From Bacillota bacterium (GTDB taxonomy: Bacteria; Bacillota; Sulfobacillia; Sulfobacillales; Sulfobacillaceae), in assembly GCA_021806205.1 (NCBI GenBank), contig JAJZXX010000094.1, positions 1 through 34,765 of the forward strand: a stretch of 34,765 bases of DNA, read 5' to 3'. The notes below the pieces were generated by a model. That model searched no databases. It saw only the letters and a list, made by a program, of their open reading frames with translations, and was not told the origin of the DNA. Position 1 is the first letter of the stretch. Each line of letters starts with the position of its first letter. Positions 23,747-31,944 of the stretch are shown piece after piece. The position numbers and the translations under genes were made by a program.

Positions 23747-25479
23747 CGATGGCAAGAACCCATTATGCCGCGGAATTAAACGCCTCGCATCTTGGAAAGA
23801 CTGTCTTCGTGGCGGGATGGGTGGACCATCGGCGCGACCATGGAGGTCTTATTTTTGTTGACGTGCGCGATCGAACCGGATTGGTCCAGATTGTTGCTGA
23901 ACCCGGAAACCCGGGGTTTTTAGAACTGGACCGGGTGCGCTCGGAATACGTGGTTGGCATCGAAGGGGTCGTGCGAAAACGCCCTCAAGGCATGGTCAAT
24001 CCCGATTTGGCGAGTGGTGACGTCGAAGTGGTACCGGTGGCCGTTACTGTGTATTCCACCTCCAAGACGCCACCCTTTAACCTCTCCGAAGCCGAGACCG
24101 TGGATGAAAGTTTGCGCCTTAAATACCGCTATATCGATTTAAGGCGTCCGGAACTAACCAGGAATTTGATATTGCGGAATCAAAGCCTCATGGCTATCCG
24201 GCAGTTCTTTCACCGGAACGGGTTTTTGGACATCGAGACACCATCACTAGCCCGTTCTACGCCCGAGGGCGCGCGGGATTTTTTGGTTCCCAGCCGTACC
24301 CGGCCCGGTGCATTTTACGCGCTTCCGCAAAGTCCCCAGATTTTTAAGCAGTTGTTGATGGTTGGCGGACTGGACCGCTATTATCAAATTGCCAAAGCTT
24401 TTCGCGATGAGGACCTGCGCGCCGACCGGCAATTCGAGTTCACGCAAATCGATGTGGAGATGTCCTTCGTGGACCGGGAGACGATCCTGTCCCTGATGGA
24501 GGACATGCTCAGGGATCTGTTTTTAAACGTGCTGCAGGTAGAATTAGCCCCATTTGTGCGCATGACCTGGCACGAGGCGATGATGCAGTATGGATCGGAC
24601 AAACCCGACCTCAGAGCCGGGCGACCTCTGATTACGTTAACCCAGGCGGCAAAAGGGGTGTCTTGGCCGGTGTTGAGCCAAGCGCGGCATGTGGTTGGCG
24701 TCCTTTTAAACGATTACAAGCCCTCCCGCAAGGAATTGGACCAATGGGTCGCGATGGCGCGGGATGACGGCGCAGAAGGTTTGGTGTGGCTGATGCATGA
24801 GGACACTGGCGTGCGTTGCTCCGCCAGCAAGTGGCTTGTGCCCCAGGACATCCAAGTCATTTTGGACGCAGCCGATTCAAAGCCCGGGGATACTCTTTTG
24901 ATACTGTCGGGGGAGGACTTCGCCGTGTACGAGATTGCGGGACGACTTCGGCTGTCGTTGGCAAAGCAACAGGGGCGCATCGAATCCGGATGGAGATTTT
25001 TGTGGGTCACGGAATTTCCGCTGTTTGAGTGGTCCAAAGAAGAAAATCGGTTGGCTTCGGCCCATCACCCTTTCACCATGCCGGTTCTCGCGGATCTCGA
25101 CCGGTTGGACAGCGATCCCCTGTCGGTGCGTTCGCAAGCGTATGATGTCGTGTTGAACGGGACCGAGTTGGCCTCGGGTTCATTGCGCATCTATCAGCCC
25201 GATATTCAGCAGCGCATTTTTTCGGCCCTGGGGATGTCCGCCAAAGAGGCCCAGAACAAATTCGGATTTTTGCTCGAGGCGTTTCAGTATGGTGCACCGC
25301 CTCACGGCGGGATTGCATTTGGACTGGATCGGTTGCTGATGCTAATGGCTGGGACCGAGAGTATCCGAGATGTGATTGCCTTTCCGAAAACGGCGCGGGG
25401 CAACGATCCCTTAATGGATGCGCCGAGTGAGGTGAGTGAGCATCAGTTGGCCGAAGTGCATTTGAGCCTTAGACGGTAA
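23743..25479 (+). CDS. aspS: Aspartyl-tRNA synthetase, probably non-discriminating
   Basis: 578 residues with the bacterial layout: N-terminal OB-fold anticodon domain (1-110), class II catalytic core with QSPQIFKQLLMVGGLDRYYQ and FRDEDLRADRQFEFTQID, a GAD insertion (about 285-405), and motif 3 GIAFGLDRLLML. In the anticodon domain H33 (RRDHGG) and G83 (RPQGMVN) match residues that characterise non-discriminating AspRS enzymes, which also charge tRNA-Asn with Asp; discriminating enzymes such as that of E. coli have Leu and Lys there. If so, GatCAB should amidate Asp-tRNA-Asn elsewhere in the genome. GGGAGGGG lies 8 bases before ATG 23743. A strong hairpin starts right after the stop. Confidence 0.95.
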   Translation: MTMARTHYAAELNASHLGKTVFVAGWVDHRRDHGGLIFVDVRDRTGLVQIVAEPGNPGFLELDRVRSEYVVGIEGVVRKRPQGMVNPDLASGDVEVVPVAVTVYSTSKTPPFNLSEAETVDESLRLKYRYIDLRRPELTRNLILRNQSLMAIRQFFHRNGFLDIETPSLARSTPEGARDFLVPSRTRPGAFYALPQSPQIFKQLLMVGGLDRYYQIAKAFRDEDLRADRQFEFTQIDVEMSFVDRETILSLMEDMLRDLFLNVLQVELAPFVRMTWHEAMMQYGSDKPDLRAGRPLITLTQAAKGVSWPVLSQARHVVGVLLNDYKPSRKELDQWVAMARDDGAEGLVWLMHEDTGVRCSASKWLVPQDIQVILDAADSKPGDTLLILSGEDFAVYEIAGRLRLSLAKQQGRIESGWRFLWVTEFPLFEWSKEENRLASAHHPFTMPVLADLDRLDSDPLSVRSQAYDVVLNGTELASGSLRIYQPDIQQRIFSALGMSAKEAQNKFGFLLEAFQYGAPPHGGIAFGLDRLLMLMAGTESIRDVIAFPKTARGNDPLMDAPSEVSEHQLAEVHLSLRR

Positions 25480-25502
25480 AGAGGAGCCGATCCGGCTCCT
25501 CT
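25480..25502. terminator. Bidirectional hairpin between aspS and the holin-like gene
   Basis: AGAGGAGCCG and CGGCTCCTCT form a perfect 10-bp stem around ATC, placed between the convergent stop codons of aspS and the holin-like gene. On the minus strand it is followed by TTTACC, on the plus strand by GTAAGG, so the T-tracts are weak, but the position supports a shared terminator. Confidence 0.65.
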
Positions 25503-25508
25503 GTAAGG

Positions 25509-25841
25509 TCAGCGCACTGCCGTGGGAATGAACAAATCGACCAAACCGATCACAAACGCGGCAATCAGGGCACCAATGATGGTGACGTGCATGCCAGGCA
25601 CGACCAATTGGGCCACATAAATCACGGCCGCCGACACCAAAAACCCAACAAGGCCCCGCCCATAGGGGGACACAGATTTTCCGACTAAGGTTTCGATTAA
25701 ATATCCCACCAGTGCAATCACTAATGCGGCCACCAGTGCAGACCAGAAGGTGAGGTGGGAAAAACCGGGCACGACATAACCGAGTAACATTAGCACAATC
25801 GCGGACACGACAAAACGGACCATGGCTCCGAGCCAGTTCAT
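25509..25841 (-). CDS. Phage holin family 4-like membrane protein (YvlD type)
   Basis: 110 residues with four hydrophobic segments: about 6-25, 30-52, 62-82 and 86-105. Family-like elements are GYVVPGFSH, ALVAALVIALVGYLIE and IGALIAAFVIGLVDLFIP. This small protein family is common in Firmicutes and Actinobacteria. Despite the name, members are chromosomal and usually not phage-linked; their function is unknown, with envelope-stress links suggested for YvlD-type proteins. GAGGAGGTGA on the minus strand precedes the ATG. It is convergent with aspS. Confidence 0.8.
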   Translation of the reverse strand: MNWLGAMVRFVVSAIVLMLLGYVVPGFSHLTFWSALVAALVIALVGYLIETLVGKSVSPYGRGLVGFLVSAAVIYVAQLVVPGMHVTIIGALIAAFVIGLVDLFIPTAVR

Positions 25842-25974
25842 GGGTTCACCTCCTCGTCTATAGACCTAGTGTGCCGTTGCAGAGCCGGTAATATTCTTTT
25901 TGATAGTTTTAGCCTGGACGGGCAAATATGATAGTGGGTCATTGGCCCTTCACTCATGCGAAGGAGGGATTCAC

Positions 25975-26223
25975 TTGGCAAAAGGAGTACCGTCGTCCTT
26001 TAAAGATCTGAAGACGCGAGCGGCCCGGCGTCTGTCGCATGGCAGCCACGATGTGAAGTCAGACATCATTGAAATGGGAGATGACATGCTCCAAAGTGGC
26101 GTCAAGCCTAAAACGGCCGAGGATAAACTGGCCAAGCGTGCTTGGCAGGCCGCCGGTCCCGAAGACAAGGAAAGACTGGCTGGTATGGTCTCCAACATGG
26201 CCCAAGACGAGCCCGAACTTTAG
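25975..26223 (+). CDS. Small DUF3243-type protein
   Basis: 82 residues from TTG 25975, chosen because AAGGAGGG (25961-25968) is ideally placed; the open frame extends further upstream without support. The sequence SDIIEMGDDMLQSGVKPKTA, then DKLAKRAWQAAGPEDKERLA and GMVSNMAQ, fits the DUF3243 pattern of 'GD.La..v.P.n.eE.llkelW..a..eE...lA.mmv.l' known from Bacillus YmfJ. It is soluble, acidic/basic mixed and helical, with unknown function. It is probably monocistronic, with a terminator just downstream. Confidence 0.65.
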   Translation: MAKGVPSSFKDLKTRAARRLSHGSHDVKSDIIEMGDDMLQSGVKPKTAEDKLAKRAWQAAGPEDKERLAGMVSNMAQDEPEL

Positions 26224-26234
26224 TTTTGAGTGAA

Positions 26235-26275
26235 GCCCGGTCAGGGGTGCAATGCCCTTGATCGGGCCTTGTTCT
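26235..26275 (+). terminator. Terminator-like hairpin after the DUF3243 gene
   Basis: GCCCGGTCAGGGG (from 26235) pairs with CCCTTGATCGGGC (ending 26267), 13 pairs including G-U pairs, across a short loop, followed by CTTGTTCT. The stem is strong and the T-tract interrupted. Confidence 0.55.
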
Positions 26276-26325
26276 ATACAGGCAGCCTGCCTACACAAAT
26301 TTCCTATGCCGGAAACCTTTTGAAC

Positions 26326-26354
26326 TTGCGCCCGGCGTGTGTCGATTCTATAAT
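26326..26354 (+). promoter_or_regulatory. Sigma-A promoter for 6S RNA
   Basis: TTGCGC (26326-26331), a 17-bp spacer and a perfect TATAAT (26349-26354). Start is predicted near 26361. Confidence 0.75.
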
Positions 26355-26360
26355 GAGACC

Positions 26361-26554
26361 CACGAGGCAACCCTGCTGTGTTCGGGGCGAGACCGATATG
26401 TTTTGAGCCAACACCAAAACATAGGGAACCTGATCTCAGTTGATGGCCGTCCTGCCCCAGAATAATAGGGGACTGCGAAAGTTGACGAGAGGTGCCCACC
26501 TGCCTAAGCAGGTTCAAAACGTCGGATGTTGCGGCATGGCGGGGATGATAGGGG
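26361..26554 (+). ncRNA. ssrS: 6S RNA (RNA polymerase regulator)
   Basis: About 190 non-coding bases between a strong promoter and an intrinsic terminator. The 5' part contains GCGAGACCGATATG, close to the GAGCCGATAT of E. coli 6S. The hairpin ATGTTTTGAGCCAACACCAAAACAT is in this arm. The 3' part holds CCACCTGCCTAAGCAGGTTC, the characteristic hairpin ACCTGC/GCAGGT, then GTCGGATGTTGCGGCAT, resembling the 3' CTGCGGCGGCATC of E. coli 6S. The two halves can pair as a long interrupted stem with a central bubble. Its position downstream of aspS and upstream of rarA matches B. subtilis bsrA. It should bind sigma-A RNA polymerase as a promoter mimic. Exact ends are estimates. Confidence 0.72.
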
Positions 26555-26580
26555 GAGGACGGCGAGACCGTCCTCTTTTT
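26555..26580 (+). terminator. Intrinsic terminator of the 6S RNA gene
   Basis: GAGGACGG (26555-26562) and CCGTCCTC (26568-26575) form a perfect 8-bp stem around CGAGA, directly followed by five T (26576-26580). Confidence 0.85.
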
Positions 26581-26631
26581 CGTTGGCAAATGGGGTGTTT
26601 GACGGTAAAATTGGTGGATGGAGGGGATGGC

Positions 26632-26952
26632 ATGCAAGAGTATGTGGTAACGGCCGACGAAAAGAATTTTTCGCACATTATCCAGGGTAGTAAGCCAGTG
26701 TTGGTTGATTTTTGGGCGCCGTGGTGCATGCCTTGCCGCATGGTCTCACCGATTCTCGACGAGATCGCCTCTGAGCTCCAGGGGCAACTGACTGTGGCGA
26801 AAGTCAATTTAGACGAGAATTCTCAGTTGGCTGCCAAGTATGGCGTGATGAGTATCCCGACGGTGGTCCGATTTCAAGATGGGGAAGAGGTCTCTCGGGT
26901 AGTGGGTGCGATGCCCAAGGCGGAGATAACACGAAGGTTGGGCCTTTCGTGA
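26632..26952 (+). CDS. trxA: Thioredoxin with an atypical WCMPC active site
   Basis: 106 residues from ATG 26632, preceded by GGAGGGG; the frame is open upstream through the 6S RNA, but that is a shadow. It has the full thioredoxin fold: VLVDFWAPWCMPC with C32 and C35, KVNLDENSQLAAKYGVMSIPTVV with the cis-Pro, and the C-terminal VVGAMPKAEI. The active site is Cys-Met-Pro-Cys, not the usual Cys-Gly-Pro-Cys, which should alter its redox potential or partner choice. It is a cytoplasmic disulfide reductase. It overlaps the aldolase gene by GTGA. Confidence 0.92.
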   Translation: MQEYVVTADEKNFSHIIQGSKPVLVDFWAPWCMPCRMVSPILDEIASELQGQLTVAKVNLDENSQLAAKYGVMSIPTVVRFQDGEEVSRVVGAMPKAEITRRLGLS

Positions 26953-27998
26953 CGGGTTCGCCGGACCGCCTCATCGATCTGAGATCCGATACCGTCACGC
27001 GGCCGACGAAGGCTATGCGAGAGGCTATGGCGACCGCCGACGTGGGTGATGATGTTTACGGTGAGGATCCGACCGTCAATCGTCTTGAATCGGACGCGGC
27101 CGCTTTATTGGGTAAAGAAGCCGGCTTGTTCGTGCCGTCAGGCACAATGGCCAATCAAGTGGCGATTCTAAGCCACACGGAACGCGGCGACGAGCTGTTC
27201 ATTCATCGGGATAGTCATGCCTATTATTATGAGGGGGCAGCTCCCTCACTGTGGGCCGGGGTCGTGACCACGCTGTTGGATGGCCCCGACGGGGTGTTTT
27301 CGGCCGAAGACTTATCGCGGGCGGTTCGCCCGGACAATATCCACCACCCCACTCCCAGACTGGTGATGCTGGAAAATACGCATAATCGCTCGGGAGGGGC
27401 CGCATTGGCGCCAGAACGCCTCGATCCGGTGATGGATTTAGCCCATCAATTAAACCTTTTTGTTCATATTGACGGGGCCAGACTCTTTAACGCCGCAGTG
27501 GCCTTAGACTGTCCGGTGAAGAGGCTCGCTCAAAAGGCGGATTCGGTGTCGATTTGCTTGTCCAAGGGCTTGGGGGCACCGGTAGGTTCGGTCGTGGCAG
27601 GGCCTCGCCCCTTTATCGAACGATCCCGACGCTATCGCAAATGGCTTGGAGGCGGGATGCGGCAGGCGGGTATTTTGGCGGCCGCCGGGTTGATTGCCTT
27701 AGACAACCGTCGTCGTCTTGGTGACGACCATACACGAGCTAAGCGACTTCTGGAGGGGTTGTTAGCATTGGGCTATCAAGCCTGGGCGCCGTCTGTAGCC
27801 ACCAATATGGTGATGATCGACACCAATCGGGCTGCCGAAGGCCTCGTCCAAGAGGCCCGGAAGGCCGGTGTCGCGTTTGGGACGGTGGGAACCCATCGGA
27901 TCCGCTTGGTGACGCACCAGGATGTGGACGATTCCGATATAGATCGGACGTTAGCGGTGTTTAGAGGGATTAAAAGGTCGCTGTCTGATGCCGGATGA
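26949..27998 (+). CDS. ltaE: L-threonine aldolase (low-specificity type)
   Basis: 349 residues from GTG 26949, overlapping the trx stop. It is a PLP fold-type I enzyme of the beta-eliminating-lyase/threonine aldolase family. The start reads LIDLRSDTVTRPT and GDDVYGEDPTVNRLE. PSGTMANQ binds the cofactor phosphate, HIDGARLFNAAVAL follows, and the Schiff-base lysine is K206 in CLSKGLGAPVGS. The sequence KWLGGGMRQAGILAAAG is also family-typical. It cleaves threonine or allo-threonine to glycine and acetaldehyde. It shares an operon with trx and rarA, a co-location also seen in other Firmicutes, though no functional link is evident. Confidence 0.92.
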   Translation: MTGSPDRLIDLRSDTVTRPTKAMREAMATADVGDDVYGEDPTVNRLESDAAALLGKEAGLFVPSGTMANQVAILSHTERGDELFIHRDSHAYYYEGAAPSLWAGVVTTLLDGPDGVFSAEDLSRAVRPDNIHHPTPRLVMLENTHNRSGGAALAPERLDPVMDLAHQLNLFVHIDGARLFNAAVALDCPVKRLAQKADSVSICLSKGLGAPVGSVVAGPRPFIERSRRYRKWLGGGMRQAGILAAAGLIALDNRRRLGDDHTRAKRLLEGLLALGYQAWAPSVATNMVMIDTNRAAEGLVQEARKAGVAFGTVGTHRIRLVTHQDVDDSDIDRTLAVFRGIKRSLSDAG

Positions 27999-29298
27999 TT
28001 TGTTTAGCGACGAGGGGGATAGGCGTAGACAGGCGGCAGCGCCATTAGCCGCTCGGCTTCGCCCTACGACACTCGATGACGTGGTCGGTCAAGAACATCT
28101 GACCGGGCGGGACGGTATTCTGAGAGCGATGGCTCAGGCCAAGCTGCGATCATCTATTTTCTATGGTCCACCGGGTACCGGGAAAACAACAGTGGCACAA
28201 ATTTTGTGTACAGCACAACAGATGGCGTATGTTCCCCTGTCGGCGGTTGCGACGGGAATCCAAGAGGTGCGTCGTATCGCCGAAGAGGCTAAAAGTCGGT
28301 GGGGAATGCAAGGCCGGGGAACCGTACTGTTTTTAGATGAGATTCACCGTTTTGCCAAAAACCAGCAGGATGTGCTTTTGCCCTTTGTGGAAGACGGGAC
28401 ATTTGTGCTTTTGGGGGCCACGACGGAAAACCCCTGGGTGTCCTTAAACAATGCTCTGATTTCCCGATGCCTTTTAGTGGAATTTCATGCGCTTGGTCCC
28501 AAGGACATGGCCAAGGTTTTACATCGGGCCTGGGATTACCGACTTGAGTGGTGGCATGAAGGAAGTCTTTCCCCTTCGGTGGTTGACTTAATAGCCCGCC
28601 GTGTCGGCGGGGATGCCCGGATGGCCCTGACGGTAATGGAACGGGTGGCGATGTTGGCAGACAGCCGTCAGGTTACCGAGATTACGGAATCTTTGCTGAA
28701 CGAGGTGTGGAACGATTTTACCTGGTACTACGACGTGCAGGGCGACGCCCATTACGATTTGGCCTCGGCACTGATCAAGTCCATCCGGGGCTCTGATCCT
28801 GATGCTGCGTTGTACTGGATGGGACGCATGCTCAAAGGCGGTGAAGATCCGCGATTTATTATGCGTCGGATTTTGGTTCATGCCGCCGAAGACATTGGTC
28901 TTGCGGACATTCAGGCACTGAATGTCGCCCATGCGGCATTCTTTGCTTTAGACAAGGTGGGTCTCCCCGAAGCCCGGATTCCCATGGCGGAGGCAGTTCT
29001 CTATCTCGCGCTGGCCCCCAAGTCGAATAGCGTCGTCACCGCCTTAAGCGCGATGGATGCGGCTTTGCATCGCTGGCCCAATGCGCCCGTGCCAGACGCT
29101 TTGAAGGACAAAAGCTATAATCCTCGGGCTCAGGAGAAATACCGCTATCCCCACGATCAACCGGATCACTTTTTGCCTGACCACCACGTACCTTTAATGA
29201 TGGCAGGTTTAGAATTGTATCAACCTAGTAATCAAGGGGATGAGCCGCGGTACAAAGGCCGATTGGATGCTTGGCGTAAAGCCCGCCAAAAGCAATAA
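27988..29298 (+). CDS. rarA: Replication-associated recombination protein RarA (MgsA)
   Basis: 436 residues. Starts PLAARLRPTTLDDVVGQEHL, followed by Walker A YGPPGTGKTT, Walker B VLFLDEIHRF, sensor LLGATTENPWVSLN and ALISRC, then the C-terminal MgsA-type tetramerisation domain (SIRGSDPDAALYWMGRML, RRILVHAAEDIGLAD, YPHDQPDHFLPD). RarA is a clamp-loader-like AAA+ ATPase acting at stalled replication forks. It overlaps ltaE by 11 bases; AAAAGG lies 11 bases upstream. Its location near aspS and 6S RNA equals that of yrvN in Bacillus. Confidence 0.95.
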   Translation: MPDDLFSDEGDRRRQAAAPLAARLRPTTLDDVVGQEHLTGRDGILRAMAQAKLRSSIFYGPPGTGKTTVAQILCTAQQMAYVPLSAVATGIQEVRRIAEEAKSRWGMQGRGTVLFLDEIHRFAKNQQDVLLPFVEDGTFVLLGATTENPWVSLNNALISRCLLVEFHALGPKDMAKVLHRAWDYRLEWWHEGSLSPSVVDLIARRVGGDARMALTVMERVAMLADSRQVTEITESLLNEVWNDFTWYYDVQGDAHYDLASALIKSIRGSDPDAALYWMGRMLKGGEDPRFIMRRILVHAAEDIGLADIQALNVAHAAFFALDKVGLPEARIPMAEAVLYLALAPKSNSVVTALSAMDAALHRWPNAPVPDALKDKSYNPRAQEKYRYPHDQPDHFLPDHHVPLMMAGLELYQPSNQGDEPRYKGRLDAWRKARQKQ

Positions 29299-29420
29299 AT
29301 ACGAGAATCTTCCGCTTTGGCTGACACTTCTATCCGAATTTATCCTGTGATGTATACTCAAATTAGGCTGGACCCTTTGGCCCGGCACTTTTATGGATTT
29401 GAGCGGTGGAGGGGATTTTG

Positions 29421-30179
29421 ATGGCGCAACCCTTAGAACAAACAACAACCGCTAAAACGCCTAAGGCCAAGAGCAAGACCCGGCCGTACTGGGTCGAACC
29501 GGTGGTTACGATGACGGTTTTGGGCGTGTGGGTGTTGTATTCCTTATGGGAAGTCTTATTTCATAATTCAGGCACTTACCACAATTATATTTCCCCCTAC
29601 TTCTCCCCCGGTGTGGGAGAGTGGTTTGGTTGGCATGTTCTTGACGCGCTCTATGTGGCGTGGGTTCCCTTGGTTTTCCGTTTTTCCTGCTATTATTACC
29701 GACGCGAATACTACCGGGGATTTTTCTGGGACCCCCCTGGATGCGCGGCCGCCGACAAACCGCGCCCACGCTACAGTGGCGAAACCAAGTGGCCGTTGGC
29801 GTTCAACAACTTGCATCGGTACGCGTGGTTCTTAGTCCTGATCGTGCTCATTTTTCTCTGGAAAGACGCTGTCGAAGCGTTCTTCTTTAAAAATGGGTTC
29901 GGAGTGGGGGTAGGCAGTCTCATCTTGTTGGTTAACGCAGTCCTATTGACCTTTTATAGCTTTTCCTGTCACGCGTTTCGGCACATGGTAGGCGGTGACA
30001 AGGATTGTTATTCGTGCGACGGGAAGCCGACTACGAGCTACAAACTGTGGCAGCGCGTCTCGCGCTGGAATGTATTCCATGGAACCTGGGCGTGGGCGTC
30101 GCTGGCATCGGTGTGGGCCGCCGATCTCTATATTCGACTCCTGATGATGGGAGTCATTCATGACGTGAGGTTGTTCTAA
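29421..30179 (+). CDS. sdhC: Succinate dehydrogenase membrane-anchor subunit, actinobacterial type
   Basis: 252 residues from ATG 29421, with GGTGGAGGGG upstream. A basic N-terminus (1-23) precedes five likely membrane helices, near 30-50, 70-92, 138-158, 168-190 and 228-247. Conserved-looking features are NLHRYAWF, FSCHAFRHMVGGDKDCYSC near the end of the fourth helix, RVSRWNVFHGTWAW and the ending DLYIRLLMMGVIHDVRLF. This resembles the large single anchor of actinobacterial Sdh1-type enzymes more than the SdhC/SdhD pairs of proteobacteria or Bacillus. The Cys/His cluster could hold a metal centre. A TATACT hexamer (29353-29358) lies upstream as a possible -10. It overlaps sdhA by 1 base. Confidence 0.8.
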   Translation: MAQPLEQTTTAKTPKAKSKTRPYWVEPVVTMTVLGVWVLYSLWEVLFHNSGTYHNYISPYFSPGVGEWFGWHVLDALYVAWVPLVFRFSCYYYRREYYRGFFWDPPGCAAADKPRPRYSGETKWPLAFNNLHRYAWFLVLIVLIFLWKDAVEAFFFKNGFGVGVGSLILLVNAVLLTFYSFSCHAFRHMVGGDKDCYSCDGKPTTSYKLWQRVSRWNVFHGTWAWASLASVWAADLYIRLLMMGVIHDVRLF

Positions 30180-31942
30180 TGGGAAAAGAATCGTACGAAT
30201 CCCTCGACTACGACGTAATTGTTATCGGTGCTGGCGGAGCAGGGCTTCGGGCAGCGGTGGAGGTGTCTGAAAATACCGGTCTGAAGGTCGCCGTGATTAC
30301 CAAGTCGCTTTTGGGTAAGGCTCACACCGTCATGGCAGAGGGCGGGGCCGCGGCGTCATTTGGCAATGTGGAGGCCCAAGACGGTTGGGAGACCCATTTC
30401 TACGATACCATGCGAGGCGGACACTTTATCAATAATTACCGTATGGCGGAGATTCATGCCAAAGAGTCGCCGGACCGGGTTTTGGAGCTTGAAAACTGGG
30501 GTGCGGTATTTGACCGGACGCCGGAGGGTCGGATCATGCAGCGGGCGTTTGGCGCTCACTCGTTCAGAAGGCTCTGCCATATCGGCGATCGAACCGGTCT
30601 GGAACTTATCCGGACCATGCAATACAAGGCGATTCACACCGGCATTGAGGTGTACCAGGAAGTCACCATGACGAAACTTTTGGTGCAGGATGGTCGTGTG
30701 GCCGGAGCGTTTGGGTACCTTCGCAGCGACGGCCGGTTTGTGTTGTTTCGGGCGCGCGCCGTGATATTAGCGACTGGCGGCTGGGGCAAGATCTTTAAGG
30801 TTACGTCGAATAGTTGGGAGAGCACGGGGGATGGCGCCGCGTTAGCATTTCGCGCTGGGGTGGACCTGATGGATATGGAGATGGTGCAGTTTCATCCCAC
30901 CGGCATGGTGTGGCCTCCCGGGGTTCGGGGTCTTTTGGTGACCGAAGGCGTTCGCGGTGAGGGAGGTCTTTTGCGTAATGCTGAGGGCGAACGGTTTATG
31001 AAGACCTATGATCCGGAACGCATGGAATTATCGTCCCGGGATGTAGTGGCGCGTTCCATTTTTAAAGAGGTGCAGGCGGGACGCGGGTCGCCGCACGGTG
31101 GGGCCTGGCTGGATATTAGCCATAAGGGGCCCGACTATGTGAAAGCCAAATTGCCCGGCATGTACGAGCAGTTCCGCACGTTGGCGGATTTAGACATCAC
31201 CAAGGAACCTTTTGAAGTGGCGCCGACGTGCCACTATACCATGGGAGGGGTTCGGGTTGATGCGGAAACCTGTGCGACCAGTATACCCGGCCTATTTGCC
31301 GCTGGAGAGGTCGCCTGCGGTCTTCATGGCGCCAACCGTTTGGGGGGCAATTCCCTGTCCGACCTGTTGGTGTTTGGGCGCCGAGCGGGCTTAGGAGCGC
31401 GCGAGTACCTCAGTCAATCCGTGGATTGGGCCCAGGTTGATGAGTCCGAACTGGATGCCGAAATGGATCGGGTGTTGGAACCTTTTCATCGCCCCGGTGG
31501 AGTAAATCCGTATCATGTGCATGAAGAGCTGCAAGCCATTATGACGGAACACGCCAGCATTATGCGGTCGGGGGATGTGTTGCAGGCGGGCCTCGAAAAA
31601 TTACTGGCCTTGAAAGAGATGGTCCCTAAGATGTCCATAGACGGGTCGCGGGTCTACAATCCTGGCTGGCACGCTGTATTTGATGTGGAAAACATGCTGC
31701 TTTTGTGTGAAGGCATTGTTAAAAGTGCCCTTGAGCGCAAGGAAAGCCGCGGCGCGCATTGGCGCACGGATTATCCCGATGAGTTGCCACAGTGGCAAGA
31801 AATCAACTTCGTGGAGTCCTTTGACGGAGAGAACATCCGCCTTCGGACCGAGCCTGTGAAGGCCATGCCTGAGAACTTGACTAAGCTCTTTAGTTATGGC
31901 AAAGCCCCAGGGCTGGTAGCACGCGAAGGAAAGGAGTCTTGA
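30179..31942 (+). CDS. sdhA: Succinate dehydrogenase flavoprotein subunit
   Basis: 587 residues. FAD-binding VIGAGGAGLRAAV (about 16-28) and the covalent-FAD histidine H49 in GKAHTVMAEGG. The substrate/active-site residues lie in QFHPTGMVWPPGVRGLLVTE, GVRGEGG and ELSSRDVVARS. HYTMGGVRVD and GANRLGGNSLSDLLVFGRRAG are also typical, and the C-terminal helical domain is complete. It oxidises succinate to fumarate (or the reverse) on the cytoplasmic face, passing electrons to SdhB. The TAA of sdhC overlaps the ATG; its own TGA overlaps the sdhB start region. Confidence 0.96.
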   Translation: MGKESYESLDYDVIVIGAGGAGLRAAVEVSENTGLKVAVITKSLLGKAHTVMAEGGAAASFGNVEAQDGWETHFYDTMRGGHFINNYRMAEIHAKESPDRVLELENWGAVFDRTPEGRIMQRAFGAHSFRRLCHIGDRTGLELIRTMQYKAIHTGIEVYQEVTMTKLLVQDGRVAGAFGYLRSDGRFVLFRARAVILATGGWGKIFKVTSNSWESTGDGAALAFRAGVDLMDMEMVQFHPTGMVWPPGVRGLLVTEGVRGEGGLLRNAEGERFMKTYDPERMELSSRDVVARSIFKEVQAGRGSPHGGAWLDISHKGPDYVKAKLPGMYEQFRTLADLDITKEPFEVAPTCHYTMGGVRVDAETCATSIPGLFAAGEVACGLHGANRLGGNSLSDLLVFGRRAGLGAREYLSQSVDWAQVDESELDAEMDRVLEPFHRPGGVNPYHVHEELQAIMTEHASIMRSGDVLQAGLEKLLALKEMVPKMSIDGSRVYNPGWHAVFDVENMLLLCEGIVKSALERKESRGAHWRTDYPDELPQWQEINFVESFDGENIRLRTEPVKAMPENLTKLFSYGKAPGLVAREGKES

Positions 31943-31944
31943 AG

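Noticed and set aside
26440-26631. N-terminal extension of thioredoxin
   Set aside because: The upstream frame crosses the 6S RNA and its terminator; the thioredoxin fold starts at ATG 26632.
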